From Bacteroidetes bacterium 47-18 (GTDB taxonomy: Bacteria; Bacteroidota; Bacteroidia; Chitinophagales; Chitinophagaceae): a stretch of DNA of 63,117 nucleotides. The stretch is from the NCBI GenBank assembly GCA_001897155.1, contig MKSF01000030.1, positions 1 to 63,117 on the forward strand, read 5' to 3'. The notes beneath the pieces were generated by a model. The model made no database searches. It was given only the letters and a program-made list of their open reading frames with translations, and was not told the origin of the DNA. Position 1 is the first letter of the stretch, and each line of letters starts with the position of its first letter. Below, one piece after another: positions 1-8,401 of this stretch. The translations under genes and the position numbers were made by a program.

Positions 1-281
1 TATTTTTTAGCAAATGATTTGTTGTAATGTTCCTGCAACAGTTTTTCAACGTCTGACAATTTGTAGTAAATTTTATTGCCGACCTGTGAGAATGAAATAC
101 GCCCCTCGTCCCGCCAGGTTTGTGCGGTGCGTTTGGAGATTTTCATCAGGATAAGAAACTCCTGGTTGTCTAAGAAAGTATCTTTCTTAGGTTCGTTTTT
201 GGCGTTGAGACGTTGTGTGATTTCGTCTAATCTTGCTACCAATTCTGTGTATTGGTCTTTGCTTAAAATAATTGCTTCCAT
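1..281 (-). CDS. Helix-turn-helix (excisionase/MerR-like) DNA-binding protein, reaching the window edge
   Basis: Read from the ATG at 281, the minus strand stays open to base 1 (93 codons; the next codon begins TA, so the stop may be the very next codon). The N-terminal third looks helical. It is followed by an HTH_17-type winged helix with the typical pattern of a QEFLILMKISKRTAQTWRDEG segment ending in a K-L-S-D-V motif. Proteins of this size and pattern are common accessory regulators or excisionase-like factors in Bacteroidota conjugative and mobilizable elements. It precedes the RteC-like gene in the same orientation, which supports membership of the integrative element. The exact target is unknown. 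Confidence 0.75.
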   Translation of the reverse strand, partial: MEAIILSKDQYTELVARLDEITQRLNAKNEPKKDTFLDNQEFLILMKISKRTAQTWRDEGRISFSQVGNKIYYKLSDVEKLLQEHYNKSFAKK

Positions 282-370
282 TTTCAAATAATTTTATGAT
301 TATGAAAGCAAAGGACAGCAATGTAAAAAAGTCATTTTGTCCGTAAGTTGTCTTTCGGGACAATTTTTAT

Positions 371-1318
371 TTACAGCATTTTGTCAATATCAATTCTTTT
401 GTGAGGTTTGGGGCGTTTATCGGACTTAGAAGGAGTGAGCATTGTTTTTACTGTTTGAGGACTTAACTCTCTGCCATCTTTATCTACAAAACAATTTACA
501 ATAACAGCAACAATATCATTAATACTACCGTCAATAATGGGTTTGCCATCGGCAAACAATTCTCTGTGCAATTGGTAAAAAATATCAACCAACTGATTGA
601 TGTTACAATTTATTTTCAGCTTTCCAATAGGAATACCTTTGTTGCTTTTTTGCATTTGTTCGATAGAAAATTCATTTGTTAGGCGGTTTAGGTGTTGTAT
701 TTGGTCTATTTCTTTTTGGCATTGCATTGAATAGTCGGGCAGTTTTGGGTTAATGAAATCTATGCTTGCCTGTTCAAAATCAAATTTTTCTTTGGTCAAA
801 AACATTATCTTGTCTGTATAATCTGCCATTGCATTGACTTTACTTTTTACTTCTCTGAATGAAAAATACCTTTCTTCACATTCTGCATTGATGTACTGCA
901 TTGGTGGTTTGGTATGGGTATGGCGATTTCTTAAAATTTCTAATTCTTTCCGTTTGCTTTCAATAATCGTGTAACATTTCATCATTCTACCTCGCATCGT
1001 TCTGCTCACAAACATTTCTTCATTTTCTGAAATCAGCTTTTCAAATTTATTGAGCCACTTAATCGGGTCTTTCACGAAATCGCAATGATGCGAAAAGAAA
1101 TCGGGTAACTGTGCATAAGGAAGCCGAAAAATTTTATTTATCAATGCTTGACAATATGTTGTATTGTCTGTAATTTCTTCCTGTACAATATCAAACAAGG
1201 CATTTTCGGACTGTTCTTTTTGAACAGCCGTACGTTCGGGAAATTGAACAACTTGCTTTATTTGATAACGTTTTGGCATCATTCTATCAAGTTCAATGTT
1301 GGATATTAACTCTGTCAT
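371..1318 (-). CDS. RteC-like mobile-element protein of unknown function
   Basis: A 315-residue soluble, charged protein without a signal peptide or membrane segment. The last 90 residues (from about 225, KINCNINQLVDIFYQLH, to the basic C-terminus KPHKRIDI) resemble the C-terminal region of RteC-like proteins found with HTH proteins and tyrosine recombinases in Bacteroidota mobile elements. This is recognition by pattern, so the RteC relation is tentative. The first ATG (1318) overlaps the upstream cupin gene by 26 bases. The paired Met codons at 1282/1279 are alternative starts that would remove the overlap. It is probably part of the element backbone rather than cargo. Confidence 0.6.
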   Translation of the reverse strand: MTELISNIELDRMMPKRYQIKQVVQFPERTAVQKEQSENALFDIVQEEITDNTTYCQALINKIFRLPYAQLPDFFSHHCDFVKDPIKWLNKFEKLISENEEMFVSRTMRGRMMKCYTIIESKRKELEILRNRHTHTKPPMQYINAECEERYFSFREVKSKVNAMADYTDKIMFLTKEKFDFEQASIDFINPKLPDYSMQCQKEIDQIQHLNRLTNEFSIEQMQKSNKGIPIGKLKINCNINQLVDIFYQLHRELFADGKPIIDGSINDIVAVIVNCFVDKDGRELSPQTVKTMLTPSKSDKRPKPHKRIDIDKML

Positions 1319-1637
1319 TCATATCTCCCGGAAATGACAGTACTAAAAACCGCAAGCCTTCAGAAGTTTCATTACTAATTTTGTGTATTTGCTTTGCTGA
1401 AATTTTAATCCCGTCGTTTTGGGACAAAGAAATTTTTTCACTCTCCAATAAGAATGAAGCTTTGCCATCAAGAATATAAAAAAACTGCTCTGTTTCATTA
1501 TGAAAATGAAACTGTTCCTCCGTATGTGGTGGCATTAATTCTTCTTTGACAATAACGTTTTCAGATTGTATAAAAGTCCACGCTTGACAATTATTACCCC
1601 ATTGATAATATTTTGTATTCTTTGTATTGATAATCAT
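1293..1637 (-). CDS. Small single-domain cupin protein
   Basis: About 115 residues forming one cupin_2 barrel. The first motif appears as HTEEQFHFHNETEQFFYILDG (metal-ligand histidines HFH and the following Glu) and the second as the segment around AKQIHKI. The family starts typically just before an N-T-K-x-x-x-Y-Q-W-G-N-N-C segment, which favours the ATG at 1637. A start at 1661 would overlap the upstream DinB stop by 11 bases and is possible given the tight coupling in this operon. Substrate unknown; such proteins bind a metal and either sense or isomerise small molecules. It belongs to the leftward cargo operon running from 8348 to 1293. Confidence 0.75.
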   Translation of the reverse strand: MIINTKNTKYYQWGNNCQAWTFIQSENVIVKEELMPPHTEEQFHFHNETEQFFYILDGKASFLLESEKISLSQNDGIKISAKQIHKISNETSEGLRFLVLSFPGDMNDRVNIQH

Positions 1638-1650
1638 ATCACTTTCATTT

Positions 1651-2202
1651 TTATAAATCATCTGTATAATGCCGTCTGTCTTTATCCTGCGAAAACTTGC
1701 GGCTGTTGTAATCTGCTGATTTGTTTCTTGCTATAGATAAGGTTTTCCAATCTTCATTTTTCAGCATTTTGGCTATGAAAACCATTTGTCCGATATGATA
1801 AGGATAATGAGCCAATTGCCTGTTAATCGCTTCAGTTACAGTATGACCGTCATTTCGGATGTAAATGATTTTCTCTAAATCTGCCTCCGTAAGTTGGTTT
1901 AAAGCATTCATCAGGCCATCCCAACCTTTATTCCAATGCTCCATTAATTCAGCTTTGTTCTGAAACGGATTGGTAAATTCCGCATCACGGTTTCGCCAGG
2001 GCTTTTCTCCGTCTGTGGTCAGGAAATCGGTAAATCGTGACAACATATTTCCTGCAACGTGATTGACCAGAATAGCAATACTGTTGCTTTCCTCGTTATA
2101 CTGCCAGAATAATTGTTCTTCCTGTAATTGTTCCATTGCTTTTTCTCCAAGCATTTTGTAATACAGGAATTGCTTTTTAATACTTCCTAAATAGCTGTCC
2201 AT
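1651..2202 (-). CDS. DinB-superfamily protein (DUF1572 type)
   Basis: 183 residues, a four-helix DinB/YfiT-fold protein. The likely metal triad is visible as the His of LVNHVAGNM (about residue 48) and the H-x3-H of HYPYHIGQM (about residues 132-136). DUF1572 members are small putative metal-dependent proteins. Some DinB-fold proteins transfer low-molecular-weight thiols (bacillithiol, mycothiol) to electrophiles, so detoxification is an inference here. It is one of three DinB-fold genes within 4 kb, in the middle of a leftward operon, separated by 4 bases from the ATPase gene upstream. Confidence 0.8.
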   Translation of the reverse strand: MDSYLGSIKKQFLYYKMLGEKAMEQLQEEQLFWQYNEESNSIAILVNHVAGNMLSRFTDFLTTDGEKPWRNRDAEFTNPFQNKAELMEHWNKGWDGLMNALNQLTEADLEKIIYIRNDGHTVTEAINRQLAHYPYHIGQMVFIAKMLKNEDWKTLSIARNKSADYNSRKFSQDKDRRHYTDDL

Positions 2203-2206
2203 TTCT

Positions 2207-2746
2207 CTATTTTATTTGGGTTAATACAAATTCTTTTCTTTCATTGATATTACCTATCGGCACGTTTATGACTTCATAACCGTACTTTTCATAAGTACTT
2301 TTCATTTGGAAATAAGTGTGTTCTGCCTCCTGCCAATCCTGTTTTCGTTCATTATCTGTTTGATAAATTTCTTTCCAGGGTGGCAGGATAAATACCTTAG
2401 GATTATATGAACAATTCAGCACTTTTTTCATAGTTTCTGTTGAAAGTGCATAACCAATCATATCCGCATAGCACACGGCATCCAAAATACCTCGGTCGAA
2501 AAAGCAAATTTCATTTGGCTGGCTTGCTGTTGCTCTGTTGTAATCTAAAATGGATACGGCTATCATTTTATCGGTATAAAGTTGTTTGTTTTTCCAAGGC
2601 AAAGCATCTCCGTCCGTTTCTGTTTCTTCACGAATAATGCCTCTGGCAGTCTCCGGAATGGTTTTATATCCATTTGCTGACAGAGCATCTAATAAGGTTG
2701 TTTTTCCTGCTCCGGGTCCACCCGTTATGACAAAAAAATCCTTCAT
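2207..2746 (-). CDS. AAA_28-type P-loop ATPase/kinase-like protein
   Basis: 179 residues with an N-terminal Walker A GGPGAGKTT (residues 8-16), a conserved IPETAR segment, and an acidic FFDRG segment near residue 80 that fits the Walker B position. This is the AAA_28 family, small nucleotide-binding proteins resembling nucleoside or small-molecule kinases. Substrate unknown. The stop of the upstream SnoaL gene overlaps this start by one base, suggesting translational coupling. It is part of the leftward cargo operon of the integrative element. Confidence 0.8.
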   Translation of the reverse strand: MKDFFVITGGPGAGKTTLLDALSANGYKTIPETARGIIREETETDGDALPWKNKQLYTDKMIAVSILDYNRATASQPNEICFFDRGILDAVCYADMIGYALSTETMKKVLNCSYNPKVFILPPWKEIYQTDNERKQDWQEAEHTYFQMKSTYEKYGYEVINVPIGNINERKEFVLTQIK

Positions 2747-3096
2747 TATTCGTCAAATTTATAATGTGCTCTCACTTTACTTACTTTCCCATCATTATTC
2801 AATTCCATATATTCTGACGAATAGGAATTATTGACGCTTCTGTAAAACAATACGGTTGAATTAGCTCCTTTGAGTTCGTGGTACAATTCAAAGTGCAGGT
2901 CGGGGTATTTTTGAAGGGCTTTTGAAAAGTAATTCTTTAAATCACTTTTATTGGAAATTTTACCTTCTGCGTTTATTCCCATTTGCTGAATAATGGGCGA
3001 AACAAAATCAATGTTTTCGCTGTAATGTTCCATAATTTTATCCAAATCGTGGCTGTTCCAGGCCTCAAGCCATTCTTTTGCAAAGTCTGTATTCAT
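2746..3096 (-). CDS. SnoaL/NTF2-like small protein
   Basis: 116 residues with the cone-shaped NTF2-like pattern: an N-terminal FAKEWLEAWNSHDLDKIMEHY segment, then alternating strands with a central DLHFELYHEL. SnoaL-like domains serve as polyketide cyclases, isomerases or scavenger proteins, and nothing in this sequence identifies the substrate. The gene ends on the start codon of the AAA_28 gene and begins seven bases after the DinB gene upstream, so it is clearly co-transcribed. Confidence 0.75.
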   Translation of the reverse strand: MNTDFAKEWLEAWNSHDLDKIMEHYSENIDFVSPIIQQMGINAEGKISNKSDLKNYFSKALQKYPDLHFELYHELKGANSTVLFYRSVNNSYSSEYMELNNDGKVSKVRAHYKFDE

Positions 3097-3102
3097 ATCC
3101 TT

Positions 3103-3606
3103 TTATTTTGAGTGATTGTTTTGAATAATTTCTTCTGAACTCAATCCAAACATTGGCGGTGTTTTTACGTCCAATAGGTTCAGGTAAATATAAAGCTGTG
3201 CTCTGTGGTGAATTTCGTGTTCGGTCATTGCCCGAAGCCACTTCCAGACGGTAATTGGAGCATTGCCGGGTGTCAGGCATTTGCGTTGTAAATCTTCATT
3301 ACTCAGACTTTTGAAAATGGCTAATGCTTCTTCGTGTTTCTCGTTGAAATAATGGATTACATTATCGTACCCGTCTGCAAGTTCTTTCCCACACCCATTG
3401 TACGTACAGAGTTTTCCTGAAATGGTTTCGGCAAACATATACCGCTCAATGGCTGCAATGTGTCTTATCTGGTCAGCAATGGTAAATTTGCCGGGCTTGT
3501 ATGCCCAATCCATATATTTCGGTGGAATAATGGCAATCAGGTGATTGGTGCGTTGCCTGATTTTTCCGTAATACTCCAGAAAATTTTCCATATTGGTTAT
3601 TTCCAT
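3103..3606 (-). CDS. DinB-family (DinB_2) protein
   Basis: 167 residues with the DinB_2 four-helix bundle. The metal triad is visible as His in ADQIRHIAAIE (about residue 48) and H-x3-H in EHEIHHRAQL (about residues 130-134). DinB-fold proteins include thiol transferases and maleylpyruvate isomerase-like enzymes; the actual activity is unknown. It lies in the leftward cargo operon between the SnoaL-like and DUF6176-like genes. It is the second of three divergent DinB-fold proteins, which share little beyond the fold and the His pattern, so they are not recent duplicates. Confidence 0.8.
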   Translation of the reverse strand: MEITNMENFLEYYGKIRQRTNHLIAIIPPKYMDWAYKPGKFTIADQIRHIAAIERYMFAETISGKLCTYNGCGKELADGYDNVIHYFNEKHEEALAIFKSLSNEDLQRKCLTPGNAPITVWKWLRAMTEHEIHHRAQLYIYLNLLDVKTPPMFGLSSEEIIQNNHSK

Positions 3607-3621
3607 ACTTATCCTTTCCTT

Positions 3622-3975
3622 TTAATCATTTATAATTCTATCGGTTTGCCGAGAGATATAAACCATTTCTTTAAAATTGGGTGCTGTATAATCGAAGTCT
3701 ATACATTCTTTAGCAAACCCAAGATGAATTCGGTCTATCTCAAAAATGCCTTTGGCATACTGTTCCAAAGCAAATTCAATATCGTCTGCCAGCATATAGA
3801 AATACAGCCAATGAAAGCCTTCTTCTTCCGAAAGAAAAATGTTTTCGATATAGACTTTTTCGTGTTCAATGGTTTGCAATAATTCTTCTTTTCTACTGTT
3901 AAGCGTTTGCATCCATTGATGTAACTGCTCAACTTTTTCGGGTAGAATACGGTATTTGAAGAGCTTTCTTTCCAT
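3622..3975 (-). CDS. DUF6176-like small protein of unknown function
   Basis: 117 residues, soluble, acidic, with two predicted helical segments flanking strands (EGFHWLYFYMLADDIEFALEQY in the middle). The pattern of a short ferredoxin-like alpha/beta protein with a central W-L-Y-F-Y strand fits DUF6176, but I assign it from memory of the pattern and cannot verify it. Function unknown. It is encoded three bases upstream-to-downstream of the thioesterase gene in the leftward operon. Confidence 0.55.
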   Translation of the reverse strand: MERKLFKYRILPEKVEQLHQWMQTLNSRKEELLQTIEHEKVYIENIFLSEEEGFHWLYFYMLADDIEFALEQYAKGIFEIDRIHLGFAKECIDFDYTAPNFKEMVYISRQTDRIIND

Positions 3976-3978
3976 TGC

Positions 3979-4425
3979 CTAATCTATTTGTTTGTCGGGT
4001 GATTTTTTTGATAACTGCATCAGTGTAACCAATGAAGTTGCTGCTAATGTTTCCTTACCTTCGGCACTAACTGCAAATACGTCTGAACGGACCACAGTCA
4101 AAACTTTTCCGTTTTTGATAACCTGTGCTTTAGCCACAAGTTGTTCACCAATGGCAGGATTTAGGTAGTTTACTTTCAGCTCAACTGTTGTAAAATAGCT
4201 GTCTTCCGGTTTAGCTGACGCTCCGGCATAGCCCGAGGAAACATCTACCAATGAAGCAATGGTACTGCCGTTGAACATTCCTGCCGGACGAGCCATAAAA
4301 TCCTGTTTGGGAACAGTGATTTCAAAATAACCTTCGTCCATTCCGGTTACTTCCGCACCGAATAATTGCATTATTTTGGAACGCCCGAAACTTTCCAATA
4401 GTCGTGTTCTTCTTTCATCGTTCAT
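3979..4425 (-). CDS. PaaI-family hotdog thioesterase
   Basis: 148 residues with a single hotdog domain. Near residues 42-60 is the catalytic region RPAGMFNGSTIASLVDVSSG, where PaaI-family enzymes usually carry H-G-G; here the usual His-Gly is replaced by Phe-Asn (MFNG), so the nucleophile-activating loop differs from the typical enzyme. The strands FTTVELKVNYLNPAIG match the family. Members hydrolyse acyl-CoA or aryl-CoA thioesters. It sits between the DUF6176-like and GNAT genes, 3 bases from each. Confidence 0.8.
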   Translation of the reverse strand: MNDERRTRLLESFGRSKIMQLFGAEVTGMDEGYFEITVPKQDFMARPAGMFNGSTIASLVDVSSGYAGASAKPEDSYFTTVELKVNYLNPAIGEQLVAKAQVIKNGKVLTVVRSDVFAVSAEGKETLAATSLVTLMQLSKKSPDKQID

Positions 4426-4428
4426 AGT

Positions 4429-4869
4429 CTAAGCGTCTTTATAAAGATTATTTCTTTTTATTTCCATCAATCGCTCCGGGTTTTCAGGAGATTCAAATCC
4501 AAACTGACGGTAAAGCGAATGAGCATCTAATGTTGCCAATAATATCCTTCTCAAACTTCCTGCAAAATCCAATTCCATTATGTATTTCATCATCATTTTT
4601 GATAATCCCTTACCTCTGTATTCTTTCAAAACATATACATCTGCCAAATAGCCGAAAGTGGCATAATCCGTTACCAATCGGGCAAAGCCAATCTGTTTTT
4701 CATCTTCAAATAGTCCTATACAAAATGAATTTTGCAACGCCGTTTTTACAGTTTCCAGCGGAATGCCTTTTGCCCAATAACTTTCTTTACTCAAAAACTG
4801 ATGAACGGCTTTGATGTCCATATTTTCAAATCCCGATTTTATTTCAATTACCTGATTGCTTATTTCCAT
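4429..4869 (-). CDS. GNAT N-acetyltransferase
   Basis: About 146 residues. The acetyl-CoA binding motif A is VYVLKEYRGKGLSKMMM (R/Q-x2-G-x-G/A form, RGKGL) and motif B follows with LYRQFGFE. The ATG at 4869 is preferred because it overlaps the YfiT-like stop by ten bases (ATGGAAATAA) and gives the family's usual N-terminus; a longer reading starting at 4923 lies inside the upstream gene and is unlikely. The acceptor substrate is unknown. One of four GNAT genes in the element. Confidence 0.85.
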   Translation of the reverse strand: MEISNQVIEIKSGFENMDIKAVHQFLSKESYWAKGIPLETVKTALQNSFCIGLFEDEKQIGFARLVTDYATFGYLADVYVLKEYRGKGLSKMMMKYIMELDFAGSLRRILLATLDAHSLYRQFGFESPENPERLMEIKRNNLYKDA

Positions 4870-5393
4870 TGCATTTGTTTTTTCAGGTTTTTTATGTGTG
4901 CCAAATGATGACTGCAATGCCAACTGTATTTTGCCATAGCTTCTGCAATAGTCTGGCTTCTATTCAAATCCGGATGAAAGAACGTTCTATCCCAATCCTG
5001 TTTTTCCAATCCTTTTAACAGGATTGCCCAACGTTCGTGAATGCCTTCTAAAATGCTTAATGACGGCAAAATGGATAGATGTTTTGCATCCGGTAACTCC
5101 GTCCATTTTTCTTCTGCAAACGATTTGATAGTCGGATTATCTTCCGTCAATGCAAACTTGATGCGGGCAAAACAATTGATATTGCTATCCGTTAAATGAT
5201 GAACAACCTGCCTGACAGTCCAACTTCCTTTCCTGTAAGGTGTGTTTAATTGTTCATCGTCTAAACTCATTACCGCTGATTTTAGATTTTTCGGGAATGA
5301 AGCAATCATATCAATGAATGACATACACATTTCTTCGGTAATTACTTCCGGCTCTTTGTATTTCCCAATCGGATATTGATTAATCTGTTCCAT
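4860..5393 (-). CDS. YfiT/BstA-type DinB-fold putative metal-dependent thiol transferase
   Basis: 177 residues with the YfiT signature: N-terminal YPIGKYKEPE, then a triad made of His in VRQVVHHLTDSN (about residues 66-67) and H-x3-H in CSHHLAHI (about residues 158-164). The Bacillus homologue binds a metal and BstA-type relatives conjugate bacillithiol to electrophiles. Whether this organism makes bacillithiol cannot be told from this window. It is the third DinB-fold protein of the operon and overlaps the following GNAT gene, so the two are translationally coupled. Confidence 0.85.
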   Translation of the reverse strand: MEQINQYPIGKYKEPEVITEEMCMSFIDMIASFPKNLKSAVMSLDDEQLNTPYRKGSWTVRQVVHHLTDSNINCFARIKFALTEDNPTIKSFAEEKWTELPDAKHLSILPSLSILEGIHERWAILLKGLEKQDWDRTFFHPDLNRSQTIAEAMAKYSWHCSHHLAHIKNLKKQMQWK

Positions 5394-5403
5394 TTTCTAA
5401 TGT

Positions 5404-6450
5404 TTATATAAACCAGTTCCAATTATATTTATCTGAACTTCGCCCTTTTCTGATGTCATTAAGTTGCTTTTTCAGTTTAAACATTGTTGCATCATTTGCG
5501 GTATATGGATAATATTCTGTTCCCAAGATATTTATACACTTAACAGGTGAGATAACCGCAGCTGTGCCCACACCAAATATTTCTATTTTTTTGCCGGATT
5601 GAAATTCATCAATAAGCTCTTGAAGTTGTACTTTCCTTTCTTCGACAATCATTCCCAAATCTTTTGCAATTTGTATAATTGAACTTCTGGTAACTCCGTC
5701 AAGAATTGAGGTACTCAACTTCGGTGTAATCAATCTATTATCCATTACAATAGCAATATTCATTGTACCGGCTTCTTCAATATATTCGTGAGTTTTAGCA
5801 TCTGTCCAAATTACCTGGTCATACCCCTGTATTTTGGCTTGCTGTGCCGGATAAAATGCGGCACCATAATTTCCTCCGCATTTAGCATAACCTACTCCGC
5901 CTTCTGCCGCACGTACAAATTCTGTTTCTACTTTTAAACGTACAGGTTCAGAATAATATAATCCCATTGGTGTACATACTATGCAGAATAAATATTCATC
6001 CGAAACTTTAACTCCTAATCGAGGTTCTGTGGCAATCATAAACGGACGTATGTATAAACTTATTTCTTGTTCTTCCGGAAGCCAATGTTCTTCCAAACGA
6101 ACCAACTCTTTCATTCCTCCGATAAATAAATCTTGCCCTACAGCAGGCATACACATTCTTTCCAATGAAACATTAAATCTTCTAAAATGCTTATCAGGAC
6201 GAAATATGATAACTTGACCATTATCTTGACGAAATGCTTTCATTCCTTCAAATACGGTTTGACCATAATGTAAACACAGTGACATCGGGCTTATTTTAAT
6301 ATCGGTATATGGCACTATGTGAGGTGATTGCCAAGTGCCATCTTTGTAATTACATAGTAAAATATGGTCTGTTGGCTGAACGCCAAATACAAAATCATCA
6401 TAGTTAAAATTCGATTTCATACTTCTTTCAGACTTTTGGATGTTTATCAT
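5404..6450 (-). CDS. ilvE: Branched-chain amino acid aminotransferase (class IV)
   Basis: 348 residues, the size of class IV BCATs of the IlvE type II group. The PLP lysine lies in GYAKCGGNYGAA (about residue 196), and the typical FEGMKAFRQDNG, RPFMIATEP and GTAAVISPV segments are present. It catalyses transfer of the amino group between Leu/Ile/Val and 2-oxoglutarate in the cytoplasm. A Met at residue 11 (6420) is an alternative start. An isolated ilvE without other branched-chain genes, on a mobile element controlled by MocR/PLP-type regulators, suggests a role in amine salvage rather than core biosynthesis; this is inference. Confidence 0.9.
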   Translation of the reverse strand: MINIQKSERSMKSNFNYDDFVFGVQPTDHILLCNYKDGTWQSPHIVPYTDIKISPMSLCLHYGQTVFEGMKAFRQDNGQVIIFRPDKHFRRFNVSLERMCMPAVGQDLFIGGMKELVRLEEHWLPEEQEISLYIRPFMIATEPRLGVKVSDEYLFCIVCTPMGLYYSEPVRLKVETEFVRAAEGGVGYAKCGGNYGAAFYPAQQAKIQGYDQVIWTDAKTHEYIEEAGTMNIAIVMDNRLITPKLSTSILDGVTRSSIIQIAKDLGMIVEERKVQLQELIDEFQSGKKIEIFGVGTAAVISPVKCINILGTEYYPYTANDATMFKLKKQLNDIRKGRSSDKYNWNWFI

Positions 6451-6463
6451 TTTTTTACTTCAT

Positions 6464-6937
6464 TTAATGGTTATCTTTTAAATTCATTTCCATTTTAGTA
6501 TCTGCCCGCTTGTACTTGGCTTGTTCAATTGCGACTTCGGTAAAACCTAAATTTCTATAAATGCCCAAAGCAGGTTTCAATGCGGATTGTGTGTATAGTA
6601 CCAGTTTCTCTACGCCCAAATCTTTTGCCTTGTCAATAGCAGCCTGACACAACATTTTTCCTGCTCCGATGCCCTGATAATTTTCATCCACTGCCATTTT
6701 GGTCAATTCCATTGTATCATTATTTACTTTTTTCAAAGCAACTGTTCCGATTACCTTACCTCCATAAACGGCAAACAAAATTTTTCCTCCGTCATTTAGT
6801 ATCGCTTCTTCAGGATTAGACAAAACGTATTTGTCAATATCTTCCAACACAAAATATTTTTCAATCCACGCCCGGTTGAATTGCTCAAAATAATTTTGCC
6901 ATTCGGGACGGTAATTTTCTATGGTTATCGTTTTCAT
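6464..6937 (-). CDS. GNAT N-acetyltransferase
   Basis: 157 residues. Motif A is visible as MAVDENYQGIGAGKMLCQAAI (QGIGAG acetyl-CoA loop at about residues 92-97), and motif B as KPALGIYRNLGFTEV. Acceptor unknown. It overlaps the stop of the neighbouring GNAT gene by four bases (ATGA), so this pair is translationally coupled; both follow the EamA exporter gene in the same manner. Confidence 0.87.
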   Translation of the reverse strand: MKTITIENYRPEWQNYFEQFNRAWIEKYFVLEDIDKYVLSNPEEAILNDGGKILFAVYGGKVIGTVALKKVNNDTMELTKMAVDENYQGIGAGKMLCQAAIDKAKDLGVEKLVLYTQSALKPALGIYRNLGFTEVAIEQAKYKRADTKMEMNLKDNH

Positions 6938-7443
6938 AATTTTATCTCAAATAAATTGACCTCAATATTGTTATAGTGTTCCGGCAAATCGCTTGTCGGT
7001 GGTAACTGTTTTTTACCTATCCATTCAAATCCTAATTTTTGGTAATAACCGGTCAATGCTTCATTGTTTGCCCAGGTATCTATCCGGATAAATTTCTTCT
7101 TATTTTTCCACGCTTCAACCATAGCCCAATCCACCACTTTCTTCGCTATATTTTTTCCTCTGTACGAATTGCGTATCGCCATACGGTGTAAATAAATGGC
7201 TTCCTTCCCGTCTTTGTCGTTCCAAATAGTAGGTTCGGCTTTTACTATGGAAAATACACCCGCCATTTCATCGTCCTTATCTAAGACTTTAAAGTGCCTT
7301 TTTTCTGTAATTTCATTTTCAATAAATGATTTACTGAAAACAGGCCAACCGTATCCACTTTGCTGAAATTGATAGGCTCTTGCTTCGCTGTATATTTTTT
7401 CCACCATAGGAATGTCGGCTATAACAGTTCGCTCTATTCTCAT
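6934..7443 (-). CDS. GNAT N-acetyltransferase
   Basis: 169 residues. Motif A is AIRNSYRGKNIAKKVVDWAM (RGKNIAK), motif B is ALTGYYQKLGFEWIG. The start ATG overlaps the stop of the EamA gene (ATGA) and its own stop overlaps the next GNAT start, so exporter and two acetyltransferases form a tight three-gene unit. An exporter coupled to acetyltransferases is consistent with modification and efflux of an amine-type compound, but this is inference from order only. Confidence 0.87.
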   Translation of the reverse strand: MRIERTVIADIPMVEKIYSEARAYQFQQSGYGWPVFSKSFIENEITEKRHFKVLDKDDEMAGVFSIVKAEPTIWNDKDGKEAIYLHRMAIRNSYRGKNIAKKVVDWAMVEAWKNKKKFIRIDTWANNEALTGYYQKLGFEWIGKKQLPPTSDLPEHYNNIEVNLFEIKL

Positions 7444-8348
7444 TTCTTTGCCATTTTCTGATAACCGCTATTGACACAATACACACCGCTTAAAGTAGCG
7501 ACCAAAGCCCATAAAGTGATACCGGTTAGTTTTTCATTCAGGAATAAAAATCCGAGCATAATGGCAATGAACGGATTGATATAAGCATACAGGGAAGAAA
7601 TGCCTATCGGCAAATGTTTCAGTGCGTACACAAAAGCGGAATACGCAATAATGGAACCTACTATAATCAGGTAAACCAATGCCCAGATGCTGGACGATGT
7701 AACGGTTTTCAATTCGGTATAATCATCCAAAAAAGCACTGAATACAAACAAGGCAATTCCACCTGAAAGCAATTGCAATGCAGCATTTTGTAATACATTC
7801 TTGCTATTGGGGATTTTGTATTTTGCAAATACACTTCCTGAAGCCCAAGCCAAACAAGCCCCGAAAGCTATCAGCATTCCCATAAAATATTCAGGGTTGG
7901 CAATGTCTTTCAAGTTATCTTTGAAAATAAGCGTTATTCCCAAACAACCTAATATCAATCCCACGATAATTAATAAATGTGGTTTTCTCCTGTCAAACCC
8001 AAACAAATAGCTGATGACAACCACAAAAACAGGAATGAGTGATAATATCAATGCTGCCAGTCCGCTCGAAATGTAGCGTTCGCACCAACCAATCACACCG
8101 TTTCCCAAAGCCACCATTAAAACGCCCGGAACAGATTGATAGAGGAAGTCCGATTTATTCATATTCAGATTTCCTGTGAGTTTTAATCCTAAGAGTAAAG
8201 TTCCGCCCGCAATCACTTGACGAATAGCAGCAAACAAAAACGGCGGAAAGGTTTCCACCCCAATACGAATAGCAAAATAAGTCGTTCCCCAAACGATACA
8301 AACAATGAAAAGTGCTCCGTAAGCCAGAATGTTTTTATTATTATCCAT
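7440..8348 (-). CDS. EamA/DMT-superfamily exporter
   Basis: 302 residues with ten predicted hydrophobic segments in two EamA repeats. The first repeat has VCIVWGTTYFAIRIGVETFPPF and the second begins near GACLAWASGSVFAKY. Family members export amino acids and other metabolites across the inner membrane. It is the first gene of the long leftward operon and is divergent from the MocR-type regulator at 8443, with 94 bases between them containing direct repeats. MocR regulators often control divergently encoded transporters or enzymes, so control by that protein is likely. Confidence 0.9.
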   Translation of the reverse strand: MDNNKNILAYGALFIVCIVWGTTYFAIRIGVETFPPFLFAAIRQVIAGGTLLLGLKLTGNLNMNKSDFLYQSVPGVLMVALGNGVIGWCERYISSGLAALILSLIPVFVVVISYLFGFDRRKPHLLIIVGLILGCLGITLIFKDNLKDIANPEYFMGMLIAFGACLAWASGSVFAKYKIPNSKNVLQNAALQLLSGGIALFVFSAFLDDYTELKTVTSSSIWALVYLIIVGSIIAYSAFVYALKHLPIGISSLYAYINPFIAIMLGFLFLNEKLTGITLWALVATLSGVYCVNSGYQKMAKK

Positions 8349-8401
8349 AGCAATCTGATAAATTATAATGCAAAATAAGGAAGAAAAAACGTATGGTTAC
8401 A

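Noticed and set aside
76-291. A 71-codon plus-strand reading at the left edge
   Set aside because: It is antisense to the well-supported HTH gene (1-281, minus) and has no family resemblance.
4860-4923. Longer GNAT start (MALQSSFG...)
   Set aside because: It lies within the YfiT-like gene, and the ATG at 4869 gives the usual coupled overlap and family N-terminus.
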